From: Marinobacter sp. F4218
GTDB lineage: Bacteria; Pseudomonadota; Gammaproteobacteria; Pseudomonadales; Oleiphilaceae
DNA length: 64,000 nt
Direction of reading: 5' to 3'
Assembly: GCF_019443085.1 (NCBI RefSeq)
Contig: NZ_JAHZIL010000003.1
Location: 2,170,001 to 2,234,000 of the forward strand
In this document: piece by piece, positions 16,262 through 25,321 of the stretch
Numbering within the stretch: position 1 is the first letter of the stretch
Layout: each line of letters starts with the position of its first letter
Program-made: the position numbers and the translations under genes
The notes under the pieces: model-generated
Database searches by the model: none
What the model was told of the DNA's origin: nothing
What the model saw: only the letters and a program-made list of their open reading frames with translations

Positions 16262-16293
16262 AATTTTTGATTGGCCCTCAGTAAGGATTTTTC

Positions 16294-17472
16294 ATGCCTG
16301 ATGTTATGAAAGACCTGTCGTTATCTGCGGTGGTGGCCGGGTTCCTCGCGGTGCTGGTGTCCTATTCCGGCCCGCTGGCCATTTTCTTCCAGGCCGGAAG
16401 CAGCGCCGGTATCTCGCCGGAAATGATGACTTCCTGGGTCTGGGCGATTTCCATGGGCGCAGCCATCTCCGGCATCGTGCTGAGTCTCTGGCTCAAGGCG
16501 CCCATCGTGACCGCCTGGTCTGCCCCCGGCACGGCGTTGCTGGTCACCCTGTTTCCCGAACTTTCCCTGAACGAGGCGGTTGGCGCCTACATCACCGCCG
16601 CCATTATTATTTTCGTCATCGGTATAACCGGCACCTTCGACGCCTTTGTTAGGGCCATTCCCAAGGGCATCGCCGCGGGCATGATGGCGGGCATCCTGTT
16701 CCAGTTCGGAGTCGCGGCGTTTACCTCCATTGAGACCACCCCGGCCCTGGCTCTGGGGATGCTGGTGGCGTACGTGGTGTTCCGGCGCCTGCTACCCAAG
16801 TACACGCTGGTTTTGTTGCTGATCACCGGCGTGATCCTGGCGGTGGTGCTGGAAGGCGCCTCGCTCTCCGGTGTGCACTGGAAGATTGCGGTGCCGCAGT
16901 TCATCGCGCCGGAATGGAACCTTGGGTCGACCCTGAGCCTGGCCATCCCGCTGGTGCTGGTCAGCCTGACCGGACAGTTCCTGCCGGGCATGGCGATCCT
17001 TAACGGGGCCGGCTACCACGTCAAAGCCAAGCCGGTGATCAGTGTCGCCAGCCTGGTGTCGCTGCCCATGGCCCTGTTTGGCGGTATCACCACCGTCGTT
17101 GCCGCCATTACGGCGGCCATCTGCACCGGGGAGGATGCTCACAAGGACCCGGGCAAACGCTACATCGCCGGGGTCGCCAACGGCGTGTTCTACCTGGTGG
17201 GCGGGTTGTTTGCCGGCACCATCGTCAGCCTGTTCACCTCCCTGCCGGCCGCGTTTGTCGCCGTACTGGCGGGTTTGGCCCTGCTGGGTGCCATTGCAGG
17301 CAACCTGTTCTCGGCCCTGGAAGACGCCAGCCACCGGGAGGCCTCGCTGATTGCGTTTATCGTCACCGCCTCGGGCATGTCCCTCTTCGGGCTGTCCTCG
17401 GCGTTTTGGGGCGTGGTGATCGGCTATGGCTGCTATCTGGTGCTCAATGGCAGGGCTGGCGGAAAATCGTGA
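16294..17472 (+). CDS. benE: Benzoate/H+ symporter BenE
   Basis: Membrane protein of 392 residues with about 10-12 hydrophobic segments, BenE family. It has the opening LSAVVAGFLAVLVSYSGPLAIFFQA and the conserved GQFLPGMAILNGAGYH and AITAAICTGEDAHKDPGKRY stretches. It is a second uptake route beside BenK. It lies after a terminator, so it is either read through or served by a promoter in the short T-rich gap. Ribosome site TAAGGA is 7 nt before the ATG. Confidence 0.93.
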   Translation: MPDVMKDLSLSAVVAGFLAVLVSYSGPLAIFFQAGSSAGISPEMMTSWVWAISMGAAISGIVLSLWLKAPIVTAWSAPGTALLVTLFPELSLNEAVGAYITAAIIIFVIGITGTFDAFVRAIPKGIAAGMMAGILFQFGVAAFTSIETTPALALGMLVAYVVFRRLLPKYTLVLLLITGVILAVVLEGASLSGVHWKIAVPQFIAPEWNLGSTLSLAIPLVLVSLTGQFLPGMAILNGAGYHVKAKPVISVASLVSLPMALFGGITTVVAAITAAICTGEDAHKDPGKRYIAGVANGVFYLVGGLFAGTIVSLFTSLPAAFVAVLAGLALLGAIAGNLFSALEDASHREASLIAFIVTASGMSLFGLSSAFWGVVIGYGCYLVLNGRAGGKS

Positions 17473-17517
17473 GCGGATCAGTTACTCTGGCTTCACATTT
17501 TCTGTGCCGGGTGAACC

Positions 17518-17985
17518 ATGACCGAACAGCTTGATCCGCCATTCCGCTTCCGTTTCCGCGTGCGCTACGGTGAATGCGACGCCCAGGGCGTTGTCTTCAA
17601 TGCCCGCTACGGCGACTTTGTCGATATTGCCGTCAACGAATACATCCGGACGTTGTTCGGCGATTACCAGCGGTTGCTGGATCAGGATCTGGACATTCAG
17701 GTGGTCAGCCTGACGGTCAACTGGAAGGCGCCGGCAAAATTCGATGACGTGCTGGAGGCCCGCATCCGGGCAGGGCGCATCGGCAACACCTCGTTCACCC
17801 TGCACCTGGAGTTCCATCGCTACGGCGATGGCCTGCTGATTGCGGATGCCGACATCACCTACGTGATGATCCAGCCCTCGCAGATGGCCAAGGTGTCGAT
17901 TCCGGAGAAAATCAGGGGGTTGTTGGAGGCAGGAGCTCCCGGCGTGCTCATCAGTCACGCCGGGGAGCAGGTACAGGAGGGCTGA
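17518..17985 (+). CDS. Acyl-CoA thioesterase, 4-hydroxybenzoyl-CoA thioesterase-like hotdog protein
   Basis: Single hotdog domain of 155 residues. The 4HBT/YbgC active-site motif is clear: RYGECDAQGVVFNARY, with the Asp of ECDAQG as the catalytic residue. It hydrolyses an acyl-CoA; the substrate is unknown. It lies 45 bp after benE in the same orientation and ends flush with the convergent DJ-1 family gene. A housekeeping role (YbgC or FadM type) or clearing aromatic or oxoadipyl CoA thioesters are both possible. Confidence 0.8.
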   Translation: MTEQLDPPFRFRFRVRYGECDAQGVVFNARYGDFVDIAVNEYIRTLFGDYQRLLDQDLDIQVVSLTVNWKAPAKFDDVLEARIRAGRIGNTSFTLHLEFHRYGDGLLIADADITYVMIQPSQMAKVSIPEKIRGLLEAGAPGVLISHAGEQVQEG

Positions 17986-18669
17986 TCAGCTCTCCTGCAG
18001 GGCCTGGATCACGGCCTTGGCGGTACCTTCCGAGGAGGGCGGGTTCTGACCGGTGATCAGTTTTCCGTCCACCACGATGTGGGGCGTGAAATCGTCACCG
18101 CAGGTATAGCTCCCGGTTTTCTCCTTGAGCATGTCCTCAACCAGAAAGGGCACTACATTGGTCAGGCCGACAGTCTCTTCCTCACTGTTACTGAAGCCCG
18201 TCACATTGCGGCCACCAACCAGGTTCTGACCCGGTTTGATTTCCACGTCCCGGAACACGGCGGGGGCGTGGCAGACGGCACCAATGACCTTGTCCTGCTC
18301 GTAGGCCGTCTTGATCAGTTCAACGGATTTCTTGTCGTTGGCCAGATCCCACAGCGGGCCATGGCCGCCCGGATAGAAAATGGCGTCGTAGTCGTTCATG
18401 TCGACGTCGCTCAGCTTCTTGGTGCTGGCAAGCGATTCCTTGGCATGGGCATCCTGCTGGAACCGGCGTGTGGTCTCGGTCAGGGCGTCGTCCGTTTCAC
18501 TGTTCGGATCGATGGGCGGCTGGCCACCTTTCGGGGACGCAAGGGTGATGTCGGCGCCGGCATCTTTAAAGACGTAATAGGGGGCGGTGAATTCTTCCAG
18601 CCAGAAGCCGGTTTTGTGGCCTGTGTCGCCCATTTGATCATGGGAAGTCAGAACCATCAGAATTTTCAT
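17986..18669 (-). CDS. DJ-1/PfpI family protein (class I glutamine amidotransferase-like)
   Basis: 227 residues with the DJ-1/HchA fold. The nucleophile elbow is in GAVCHAPAVF, with the preceding FYPGGHGPLWDL that places the catalytic acid and oxyanion region. The opening is MKILMVLTSHDQMGDTGHKTGFWLEE. Such proteins are often glutathione-independent glyoxalases or chaperone-like stress proteins; which applies is not decidable here. Start set at MKILMV; the frame extends upstream through non-coding sequence. Confidence 0.85.
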   Translation of the reverse strand: MKILMVLTSHDQMGDTGHKTGFWLEEFTAPYYVFKDAGADITLASPKGGQPPIDPNSETDDALTETTRRFQQDAHAKESLASTKKLSDVDMNDYDAIFYPGGHGPLWDLANDKKSVELIKTAYEQDKVIGAVCHAPAVFRDVEIKPGQNLVGGRNVTGFSNSEEETVGLTNVVPFLVEDMLKEKTGSYTCGDDFTPHIVVDGKLITGQNPPSSEGTAKAVIQALQES

Positions 18670-18864
18670 AGTAAGTCCGTCCTTTGTATTGACGAATGAA
18701 TGGCAAATCTCAACTGCGCCTGTCACCCAAGGTTGTGCCGGGCTGAGTAATTTCAACCGTTCGGTACGCCGATCGCGGCGAGACAGATCTGTTGGCGGCT
18801 ATACTGAGTATTGTCTGGTAACCTCAGACGGCACGTGCGAGATCTACATGGAAGGACAACAAGC

Positions 18865-19617
18865 ATGCGAGCATTGACACTGATGGTGCTTGCGCTCATG
18901 GCCATGCCGGTATGGGCGCAGCAGGGCACGGAAACGATCGCGCCCTTGACCGTCACAGTCGGCGTGAATCATGCGCCACCCTATCGAATCATCCGCAATG
19001 GTGAGCGTACCGGTCTTTACGTAGATATCTTCGAGGAGATCGCCACCCGGCTCGGGTGGAATGTGCGCTATCGGGAAGCGCCGTTTCGTCGGGTGCTCCG
19101 CCTGGCGGAAGAGGGCCAGGTGGACATTGTGTTGGGTCCACTTCGAACGGAGGGCCGGGAGCGCTTCCTGGAGTTCGTGGCTCCGGCCTTCCCGCCCGAG
19201 CGCCGACTGTTTTTCTACCAGACCGATACCCACCGGATTGAGGGCTATTCCGATCTATACGGCCGGGTGATCGGTGTCCTGGACGGGTCGAGTTACTTTC
19301 CCCGTTTCGACGAGGACGACGAGCTGATGAAGGAGCGTGCGCCCCGTTACGAAAATCTGATGTTGATGATGGAACGGGGGCGGGTAGACGTGGTCATTGC
19401 TCCGGAGCTGGTGGGCAAGTACACCGTTGACAAACTCGGGGTGAGTACCTCCATCTCGCCCTTTTTTGTGCCGGGTGAGCGATCATTCATCGCCGTTTCG
19501 AAGAAATCGAACGTGCTGGAATATGCCGACGACATACGGGCGGCCTTTAAACTCATCAAAATGGAAGGTATCTACGAGGATCTTGTCCTGAAATACCTGG
19601 AAATCGAGAGCCAATGA
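18865..19617 (+). CDS. Periplasmic amino-acid-type solute-binding protein (SBP_bac_3)
   Basis: 250 residues with a signal peptide (MRALTLMVLALMAMPVWAQQ) and a bacterial type 3 binding fold: TVTVGVNHAPPYRIIRNGERTGLYVDIFEEI, then VDIVLGPLRTEGR. No ABC permease or ATPase is nearby. The stop overlaps the start of an RNase J-like gene by 4 bp. Orphan proteins of this kind in marine gammaproteobacteria often act as sensors or have lost transport partners; function unknown. Confidence 0.8.
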   Translation: MRALTLMVLALMAMPVWAQQGTETIAPLTVTVGVNHAPPYRIIRNGERTGLYVDIFEEIATRLGWNVRYREAPFRRVLRLAEEGQVDIVLGPLRTEGRERFLEFVAPAFPPERRLFFYQTDTHRIEGYSDLYGRVIGVLDGSSYFPRFDEDDELMKERAPRYENLMLMMERGRVDVVIAPELVGKYTVDKLGVSTSISPFFVPGERSFIAVSKKSNVLEYADDIRAAFKLIKMEGIYEDLVLKYLEIESQ

Positions 19618-20996
19618 CGCCAGATCACAACGACCTCTGGTTCCTGCCGCTCGGTGGAACCGGCGAGATCGGCATGAACCTCAATCTGTATGGGCACGAT
19701 GGCCAGTGGCTCATGGTGGATTGTGGCGTGACCTTCCCCAGGCCCGGGCGCGTGGCAGCCGATGGCACCATTCATCACAGCGGCGAGCCGCCGGTCCAGA
19801 TGGCAGATCCGGCCTTTATCGCCGATCGCCGCGACCAGCTGGCGGGGCTGGTCATTACCCATGCCCATGAAGATCATGTGGGGGCCGTGCCTTACCTGTG
19901 GCCGCTGCTGCAGTGCCCCATTTACACCAGCCGGTTTACCGCCGAGATATTGCGCCGCAAATTGGCGGAATTCGATCTCCTGCATCGGGTCCCGATCATC
20001 GTGGTGGAGACCGGTGAGAGCCGGCAGATCGGGCCGTTCGACGTGCAGTGGCTGGCGCTTACCCACTCCATCCCTGACCCCAATGCGCTGATGATCCGAA
20101 CGGAGATCGGCAATATCTTCCACAGTGGTGACTGGAAGCTGGATGACCAGCCCCTGGTGGGGCACGGCTATTCCCGCAAGACCTTCACCGACCTGGCGGA
20201 CGAGGGCGTCGCAGCCATGGTGTGCGATTCCACCAACGCCACGGTGGCCGGGCATTCGGTGTCTGAGGCGGCCCTGCACGAAGGGCTCCTGCAGGCGGTG
20301 CAGTCCGCGCAGGGCCGGGTCGTGGTCACCTGTTTCGGCAGTAATATCGCACGATTGCATACCCTGGGTCTGATTGCCCGGGAGACCGGGCGCTATATGG
20401 GCCTGCTCGGACGGTCGCTGGTCAATATGAGCGCCGCAGCCAGGGCTGCCGGGGTCTGGGATGCTGCCGATCGGCTGATCGCCCCGTCCCACCTGGGTTA
20501 CCTGCCCCGGGGTGAAGTGCTGGCGGTGGCTACCGGTAGTCAGGGCGAGCCGCGCACCGCCTTGCGCCGCCTGGCGGCAGGCACGCATCCGGACTTTGAG
20601 CTGGAGGCGGGAGATACCGTCATCTTCAGTGCACGCGCGATTCCCGGCAACGAGGAGGAGATTGAAACGCTGATCGGCCGGCTCAGGGAACTGGGGGTCA
20701 CCGTCATCACCGCCGAAGATTCCCGGATACCCATCCATGCCTCTGGTCATCCCGCCCAGGAAGAGCTGCGGGCCATGTACCAGTGGGTGCGCCCGAACAT
20801 CGCCATCCCGGTACACGGGGAAGCCGAACACATGGACACCCACGCCGGTATCGCCAGGGGTTGTGGTGTTCCCAGGACTCTGGTGGGTCGCAACGGTGAT
20901 CTGTTTATGATCCGTCCGGTACCGGGCATGCGGCGGCAGATTGCCGAGACCGGTCGGCTGGGGTGGGACAAACAAGCGTTGGTCCGGGTCGAGTGA
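19614..20996 (+). CDS. RNase J-like metallo-beta-lactamase/beta-CASP hydrolase
   Basis: 460 residues. It starts with the RNase J opening LWFLPLGGTGEIGMNLNLYGH and has the zinc-binding THAHEDHVGA, the metal ligand region IFHSGDWK, MVCDSTNA, and beta-CASP motifs VTCFGSNIARL and ATGSQGEP. It ends with HASGHPAQEEL and IPVHGEAEH. It is shorter than Bacillus RNase J (about 555), lacking the C-terminal domain. A ribonuclease role in RNA turnover is likely from the family. It is translationally coupled to a periplasmic binding protein gene, an odd pairing. Confidence 0.85.
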   Translation: MTPDHNDLWFLPLGGTGEIGMNLNLYGHDGQWLMVDCGVTFPRPGRVAADGTIHHSGEPPVQMADPAFIADRRDQLAGLVITHAHEDHVGAVPYLWPLLQCPIYTSRFTAEILRRKLAEFDLLHRVPIIVVETGESRQIGPFDVQWLALTHSIPDPNALMIRTEIGNIFHSGDWKLDDQPLVGHGYSRKTFTDLADEGVAAMVCDSTNATVAGHSVSEAALHEGLLQAVQSAQGRVVVTCFGSNIARLHTLGLIARETGRYMGLLGRSLVNMSAAARAAGVWDAADRLIAPSHLGYLPRGEVLAVATGSQGEPRTALRRLAAGTHPDFELEAGDTVIFSARAIPGNEEEIETLIGRLRELGVTVITAEDSRIPIHASGHPAQEELRAMYQWVRPNIAIPVHGEAEHMDTHAGIARGCGVPRTLVGRNGDLFMIRPVPGMRRQIAETGRLGWDKQALVRVE

Positions 20997-21089
20997 GCAC
21001 CGACCAAATTCTGGTAGTCGTTCGCATCCTATCTGGTTAGACTGACTCCTCGTCAATCACACGCACCGTTTTTTGGAGGCCCTCGCACT

Positions 21090-21521
21090 ATGGCAATCTG
21101 GACTCAGACCCCGAACCTTGAACACATGAGGGAGGCGAGTAGCAACACCGCGGTCGGCCATCTGGGCATCGAATATCTGGAGGTTGGTGAAGATTATGTC
21201 CGGGGCCGGATGCCGGTGGACGAGCGCACGGTTCAGCCGTTCGGTATCCTCCACGGCGGTGCCTCGGTGCTGCTGGCGGAAACCCTGGGCAGCATGGCCG
21301 CGAACTGCTGCCTGAAGGATCCGGAAACTGTGGCGGTGGGCCTGGATATCAACGCCAATCACCTGCGCCCGGTCAGCAAGGGCTGGGTATACGGAACCGC
21401 CAAAGCCATCCACATTGGCAGTGCCACGCAGGTCTGGGAGATCCGGCTGGAAAACGAAGACGGCAAGCCCACCTGTATCTCCCGCCTGACCATGGCTGTG
21501 ACCAGGCTCCCGCAGCGCTAG
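21090..21521 (+). CDS. PaaI-type hotdog thioesterase (MenI/YdiI-like)
   Basis: 143-residue single hotdog protein with the PaaI signature GILHGGASVLLAETLGSMAAN (HGG and the catalytic Glu) and VGLDINANHLRPVSKGWV. Likely hydrolyses an aryl- or enoyl-CoA; homologues include 1,4-dihydroxy-2-naphthoyl-CoA hydrolase. It stands alone, preceded by a 90-bp gap and convergent with the HD-GYP gene. Confidence 0.85.
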   Translation: MAIWTQTPNLEHMREASSNTAVGHLGIEYLEVGEDYVRGRMPVDERTVQPFGILHGGASVLLAETLGSMAANCCLKDPETVAVGLDINANHLRPVSKGWVYGTAKAIHIGSATQVWEIRLENEDGKPTCISRLTMAVTRLPQR

Positions 21522-21530
21522 CCAGGGCAG

Positions 21531-22919
21531 TTACGACCGGTCCGGATCCTCGGGAACGGGGGTTGAGAGAATCAGCCCCTCATCGACAAACTCTTTCAGC
21601 ACAATGCCATGGGTACCGTCCGGTACCTCCCGCGCGATCTGGTAGGGGTGTCCTGCGCCATCCCGGGGGGCCTGCATCAGGTCCAGGTGTCTGAACGGCA
21701 TCATCACGGATTTATCCGCCTCCCGCACCAGCAGCACCCTTGGCTTGAGTTTGTGCTTGCGGTGCGTCTCCACCACGATGGCCACCTCGCCGTTCAGCAT
21801 TTCCACAATAGAACCGGGCGGGTACACGCCAATCATCTGGATGAACGCCTCGGCCAGTTCTTTGTCGAACTGGCTGTCGCGATGCTTGTGAATGATTTCC
21901 AGCGCCTGCATCGAGGCCCGGCCGGTATCGTAGATCCGGTTGCTGGTGATGGCATCGTAGGTGTCCACCAGCCCGACGAGCTTGGCAAAGTAGGGGATTT
22001 GCCGGGCTACCAGGCCCCGAGGGTAGCCCTGGCCATCGACGCGCTCGTGGTGGCTGTAGGCGACGTCCACGGCGGAATTCAGAGACTGGCTGGTGCCCAT
22101 CAGGATGGTACGGCCGTGGGTGGTGTGCTTGCGCATTATCTGGAATTCGTCGGGTGTCAGCGCGCCCGGTTTGTTCAGGACCTCTTCGGGAATCTTCACC
22201 TTGCCCACGTCGTGGAGCAGTCCGCACAGCGCCAGGTTGCGGATCTCACCCTCCAGCAAGCCGAGATGTTTGCCGAACGCCGCAGACAGTATCGAAACGT
22301 TGATGGAGTGCTCTGCGGTATATTCATCCTGGTTCTTGATCTTGGTGAGCAGCAACAGGGCGTTTTCGTTGCGAAGCACGCTGTCGACACAGCCGTTGAC
22401 CACGGCCCGGGCGTTGTTCAGGTCGAGCGTTCGTCCCAACCGCAAACCGGACATGATCGACTTGGCGGTTTTCTGGGCATCTTCAAACCGGATGGCCGCC
22501 GTTTTCATTTCGGTGCCCAGGTCCACCTTGTTGATATAGGTGACACGCCGGTGAGGCAGAGCCGTCCGGGCCGGCTCTGCCTTGGGGGGCGTCGTTTGCT
22601 TACCGCGTTTGAAGAAACCGAAAAAGCCCCCGGAAGGCTGGGTGCGATTGGTGTTTTCGGGGGCTGGAGCGGGTTCCGGCCGTTCGACGCGGCCTTCGAT
22701 GTACACGAACTCGCACTGTGAGCGCAGTGCATCGATCTCGGACGTGTCGCGAATCACGAAGCCTTGCAGGAGAAAGTTGGTGTCCTCCCAGGGGCGGTCC
22801 AGACGGACGACATGCATGCCCACGGCCAGATCGGCGACATCGATACAGGTCTCTACGATTTCCTGGTGCGGTGTACCCATAACACGTTCCCGGTCATCCC
22901 TGAGGACATTCTGGTCCAT
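21531..22919 (-). CDS. HD-GYP domain cyclic-di-GMP phosphodiesterase
   Basis: 462 residues. N-terminal DUF3391-like domain (about 15-130) with a low-complexity insertion rich in Pro and charged residues, then an HD-GYP domain. The domain has EHSINVSILSAAFG, the metal pair LLHDVGKVKIP, HTTHGRTILMG, HHERVDGQGYPRGL with an intact GYP, and DTYDAITSNRIYD. All catalytic motifs look intact, so it should degrade c-di-GMP. No receiver or membrane segment is visible; cytoplasmic. An alternative start is MGTPHQEI, 13 codons in. Confidence 0.9.
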   Translation of the reverse strand: MDQNVLRDDRERVMGTPHQEIVETCIDVADLAVGMHVVRLDRPWEDTNFLLQGFVIRDTSEIDALRSQCEFVYIEGRVERPEPAPAPENTNRTQPSGGFFGFFKRGKQTTPPKAEPARTALPHRRVTYINKVDLGTEMKTAAIRFEDAQKTAKSIMSGLRLGRTLDLNNARAVVNGCVDSVLRNENALLLLTKIKNQDEYTAEHSINVSILSAAFGKHLGLLEGEIRNLALCGLLHDVGKVKIPEEVLNKPGALTPDEFQIMRKHTTHGRTILMGTSQSLNSAVDVAYSHHERVDGQGYPRGLVARQIPYFAKLVGLVDTYDAITSNRIYDTGRASMQALEIIHKHRDSQFDKELAEAFIQMIGVYPPGSIVEMLNGEVAIVVETHRKHKLKPRVLLVREADKSVMMPFRHLDLMQAPRDGAGHPYQIAREVPDGTHGIVLKEFVDEGLILSTPVPEDPDRS

Positions 22920-23055
22920 TTTTAGGGCAATCGCTCCATAACGAACGACTCGGCCTGTAAAATCTGGTCAAATATCACACACCCATCAGGTTAGTCCGTC
23001 CGTCGTGGATACGCTAACCGAGTGTCTGAACGGGGAATGCACAAGGGCTTCCGCC

Positions 23056-23733
23056 ATGACAGATCCCAACAGTGTTCGGCTCTGGTGGCTGGCGCTCGCT
23101 GCCGGCCTGATACCGCTGCTGACCATCCACCTGACATTTATGGTCTCGGTGCTGGAGGGGCACGTCTCGTTCTGTATCCCCTATTGGGATAGCTGCACCA
23201 GCATCAGCAAGACCGGGCGCCACGGCACGTCCTATTTCATTTTCAAGGGTGCGATGCTGCCTGCCGCCTTACTTGGCCTGCTGTTCTGGTGGTTCAATGG
23301 CCGTTGGCTCAGGCAGCTCGGCGTGCGGTCGGCAGCCATTGTCTGGGTACCCTGGCTCGGGCTGATAGCGAGCGCCGCCCTGGCGGCTTACACGGTGGCG
23401 CTCGGCCATGAGGGGGATGGCTTCAACCTCATGCGTCGAACCGGCGTTGTGCTTTACCTGTCCCTGACCTTTCTCTGCGAGCTGCTCATCAGTGCCGCGC
23501 TCCGGGAACACCCGGTGTGGCGGGGAGAGGGGAAATGGCTGCTGGCGCTTTGCCAGCTGACGCTCGCGATCGGTATTCTTTCTGTCATTCTCAATGGCGT
23601 TGCGCCCGGGTTTTACAGCCGGACGGATGACGCCTTTGAGTGGGTTTTTGCCCTGTTGATAAACGTGCATGCACTGATGCTGGCCCGGCTCTGGCGAAAG
23701 AGCCGGTTCCGGGTGCGGTTCTGGGTGGGCTGA
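23056..23733 (+). CDS. Multi-pass membrane protein of unknown function (Frag1/DRAM-like flavour)
   Basis: 225 residues with about six hydrophobic segments. A conserved-looking lumenal stretch CIPYWDSCTSISKTGRHGTSYFIF resembles the ISxTGR motif of the Frag1/DRAM/Sfk1 membrane family; that is a weak resemblance. Start taken at MTDPNSVRLWW; a GTG 17 codons upstream also exists. It is divergent from the HD-GYP gene and convergent with the TauE/SafE gene. No function is assigned. Confidence 0.65.
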   Translation: MTDPNSVRLWWLALAAGLIPLLTIHLTFMVSVLEGHVSFCIPYWDSCTSISKTGRHGTSYFIFKGAMLPAALLGLLFWWFNGRWLRQLGVRSAAIVWVPWLGLIASAALAAYTVALGHEGDGFNLMRRTGVVLYLSLTFLCELLISAALREHPVWRGEGKWLLALCQLTLAIGILSVILNGVAPGFYSRTDDAFEWVFALLINVHALMLARLWRKSRFRVRFWVG

Positions 23734-23736
23734 CGG

Positions 23737-24468
23737 TTACAGCGAAAGCAAGCCGCGCACCAGGGCTGCGGCGCCGGCCACGGCGGCAATGGCCAGTATC
23801 ACCGGGCGAAGCCCGTCGAAGGGCATGCGGTTCACCAGGCGTCCGGACAGCCAGAAGCCGACCAGTACCCCGGGGAGGGTCAGGCCAAACAGTTTCAGCT
23901 CCCGGAGACCGAGGTAGCCGGAAAACAGCAGCGCGGCGAGGCTCAGGAAACTGGCCATCAGGAAAAAGGCCGACATGTTGGCCCGGACCAGAGGGCCCTT
24001 CTCGTTCTGGTAGATCAGCGCAATGGGCGGTCCGCCCACCGCGGTGATGGTGCCCATGTAGGTCGACGCGGCGCCCGCCATGACGCTGTTGCGTGCATTC
24101 AACGCCGGGCGCAGTCCGCCAATGCTCAGACCGACGCCGGCCAGGATCAGTACGCCGAAAATCAGCTCGAACCCCTTGGGCGACAAAACCAGCAGCGTCA
24201 ACCCAGCCAATACGGTGCCGATCGCCCCGCCGACAATGGCAAAGCGAACCTGGCGCACCTGCAGGGCGCCCCGATTGCGGACCAGCATAAACACGGTCAG
24301 GACGGTGGCATTCAGGATCAGTGGCCCCGGCAAAAACAGCGGACTGACCAGGAACAACAGCGGCGCCGACAGGGTTCCGATGCCGTAGCCCGCCACGCCC
24401 TGAAGGCAGGCGCCGGCGAGGAGGGCGAGATTGGCAAGCAGGATCTGGAACAGGCTGATGTCGTTCAA
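23737..24468 (-). CDS. TauE/SafE (TSUP) family permease
   Basis: 243 residues, about eight membrane segments, with the TSUP opening ALLAGACLQGVAGYGIGTLSAPLLFLVSPL and the repeat half VMAGAASTYMGTITAVGGPPIALIYQ. Family members export sulfite, sulfoacetate or other organosulfur anions; the substrate here is unknown. The start codon appears to be TTG, because a TGA lies two codons upstream in frame. Confidence 0.85.
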   Translation of the reverse strand: MNDISLFQILLANLALLAGACLQGVAGYGIGTLSAPLLFLVSPLFLPGPLILNATVLTVFMLVRNRGALQVRQVRFAIVGGAIGTVLAGLTLLVLSPKGFELIFGVLILAGVGLSIGGLRPALNARNSVMAGAASTYMGTITAVGGPPIALIYQNEKGPLVRANMSAFFLMASFLSLAALLFSGYLGLRELKLFGLTLPGVLVGFWLSGRLVNRMPFDGLRPVILAIAAVAGAAALVRGLLSL

Positions 24469-24580
24469 GGCAAATCACCGGACCGGGGGAATCTGCCTTG
24501 ATAACACAGCGGGTATCGGGTTGGAACTGATAGACTGTCACTCCTTAATCAGACCATAGTGGAACAACGGACCAGCGCGG

Positions 24581-25066
24581 ATGACAGAACAACTCTCCCC
24601 CGACCAGACTCCGTGTCCCTGCGGCTCCGGCCAGGATTACGGGAACTGCTGCCAACGGCTCCATCTCGGCGAGCCGGCCGGCACTCCGGAAGCGCTGATG
24701 CGTTCCCGCTACTGCGCCTTTGTGCTGGGCCTGACGGATTACCTGTTGGCTACCTGGCACGCCAGCACCCGACCGGACAGCCTCAGCCTGGAATCGTCGC
24801 CGGACTGGGCGTCGCTTCGAATCCTCGGCAGTTCGCAGGACGGCGATGCGGGAACGGTGCACTTCCGGGCGATCTACCGCGCGGGCAGTGGCTGGGGTTA
24901 CCTTGAGGAACAGTCGGACTTTGTCCGCGAACAGGGTCGCTGGTTCTATGTGGCGGGTGACACCAGCGAAGGGACGCTGAAACCCGGCCGCAATGAGCCC
25001 TGCCCGTGCGGCAGCGGGAAAAAGCACAAGACCTGTTGTTTGAAAACCGGTCAGGCGCGGTCATGA
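24581..25066 (+). CDS. YchJ-like protein with two SEC-C zinc motifs
   Basis: 161 residues: an N-terminal SEC-C motif CPCGSGQDYGNCC (about 12-24), the central YchJ/NTF2-like domain (LMRSRYCAFVLGLTDYLLATWHAST), and a C-terminal SEC-C motif CPCGSGKKHKTCC (about 143-155). SEC-C motifs bind zinc and are shared with SecA. Function of YchJ (UPF0225) is unknown. It overlaps the DUF3565 gene by 4 bp. Confidence 0.88.
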   Translation: MTEQLSPDQTPCPCGSGQDYGNCCQRLHLGEPAGTPEALMRSRYCAFVLGLTDYLLATWHASTRPDSLSLESSPDWASLRILGSSQDGDAGTVHFRAIYRAGSGWGYLEEQSDFVREQGRWFYVAGDTSEGTLKPGRNEPCPCGSGKKHKTCCLKTGQARS

Positions 25067-25272
25067 AACAACCCATAACCGGCTACCATCGGGACGAGGA
25101 GAACCACTGGGTTGCCCAGTTGGCGTGCGGTCATAACCAGCACGTGCGCCATGACCCGCCCTGGATTAACCGGCCCTGGGTGATCACGCCCGAGGGCCGG
25201 CAATCCAGGCTGGGCCATGAACTGGACTGCAACAAGTGCGATCAGGGCGCGCCGCCGGATCGTCAGCCATAA
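25063..25272 (+). CDS. Small DUF3565 protein
   Basis: 69 residues, starting MKQPITGYHRDEENHW. It has ACGHNQHVRHDPPW and DCNKCDQG; the Cys/His spacing suggests a bound metal. It matches the DUF3565 (pressure-regulated-like) family by pattern. The ATG overlaps the YchJ stop, so the two are probably co-translated. No known function. Confidence 0.8.
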   Translation: MKQPITGYHRDEENHWVAQLACGHNQHVRHDPPWINRPWVITPEGRQSRLGHELDCNKCDQGAPPDRQP

Positions 25273-25321
25273 GCTATAATCCGGTCAAACCCTGATCGTT
25301 CTGATGGCAAAGGAGTCTGCC

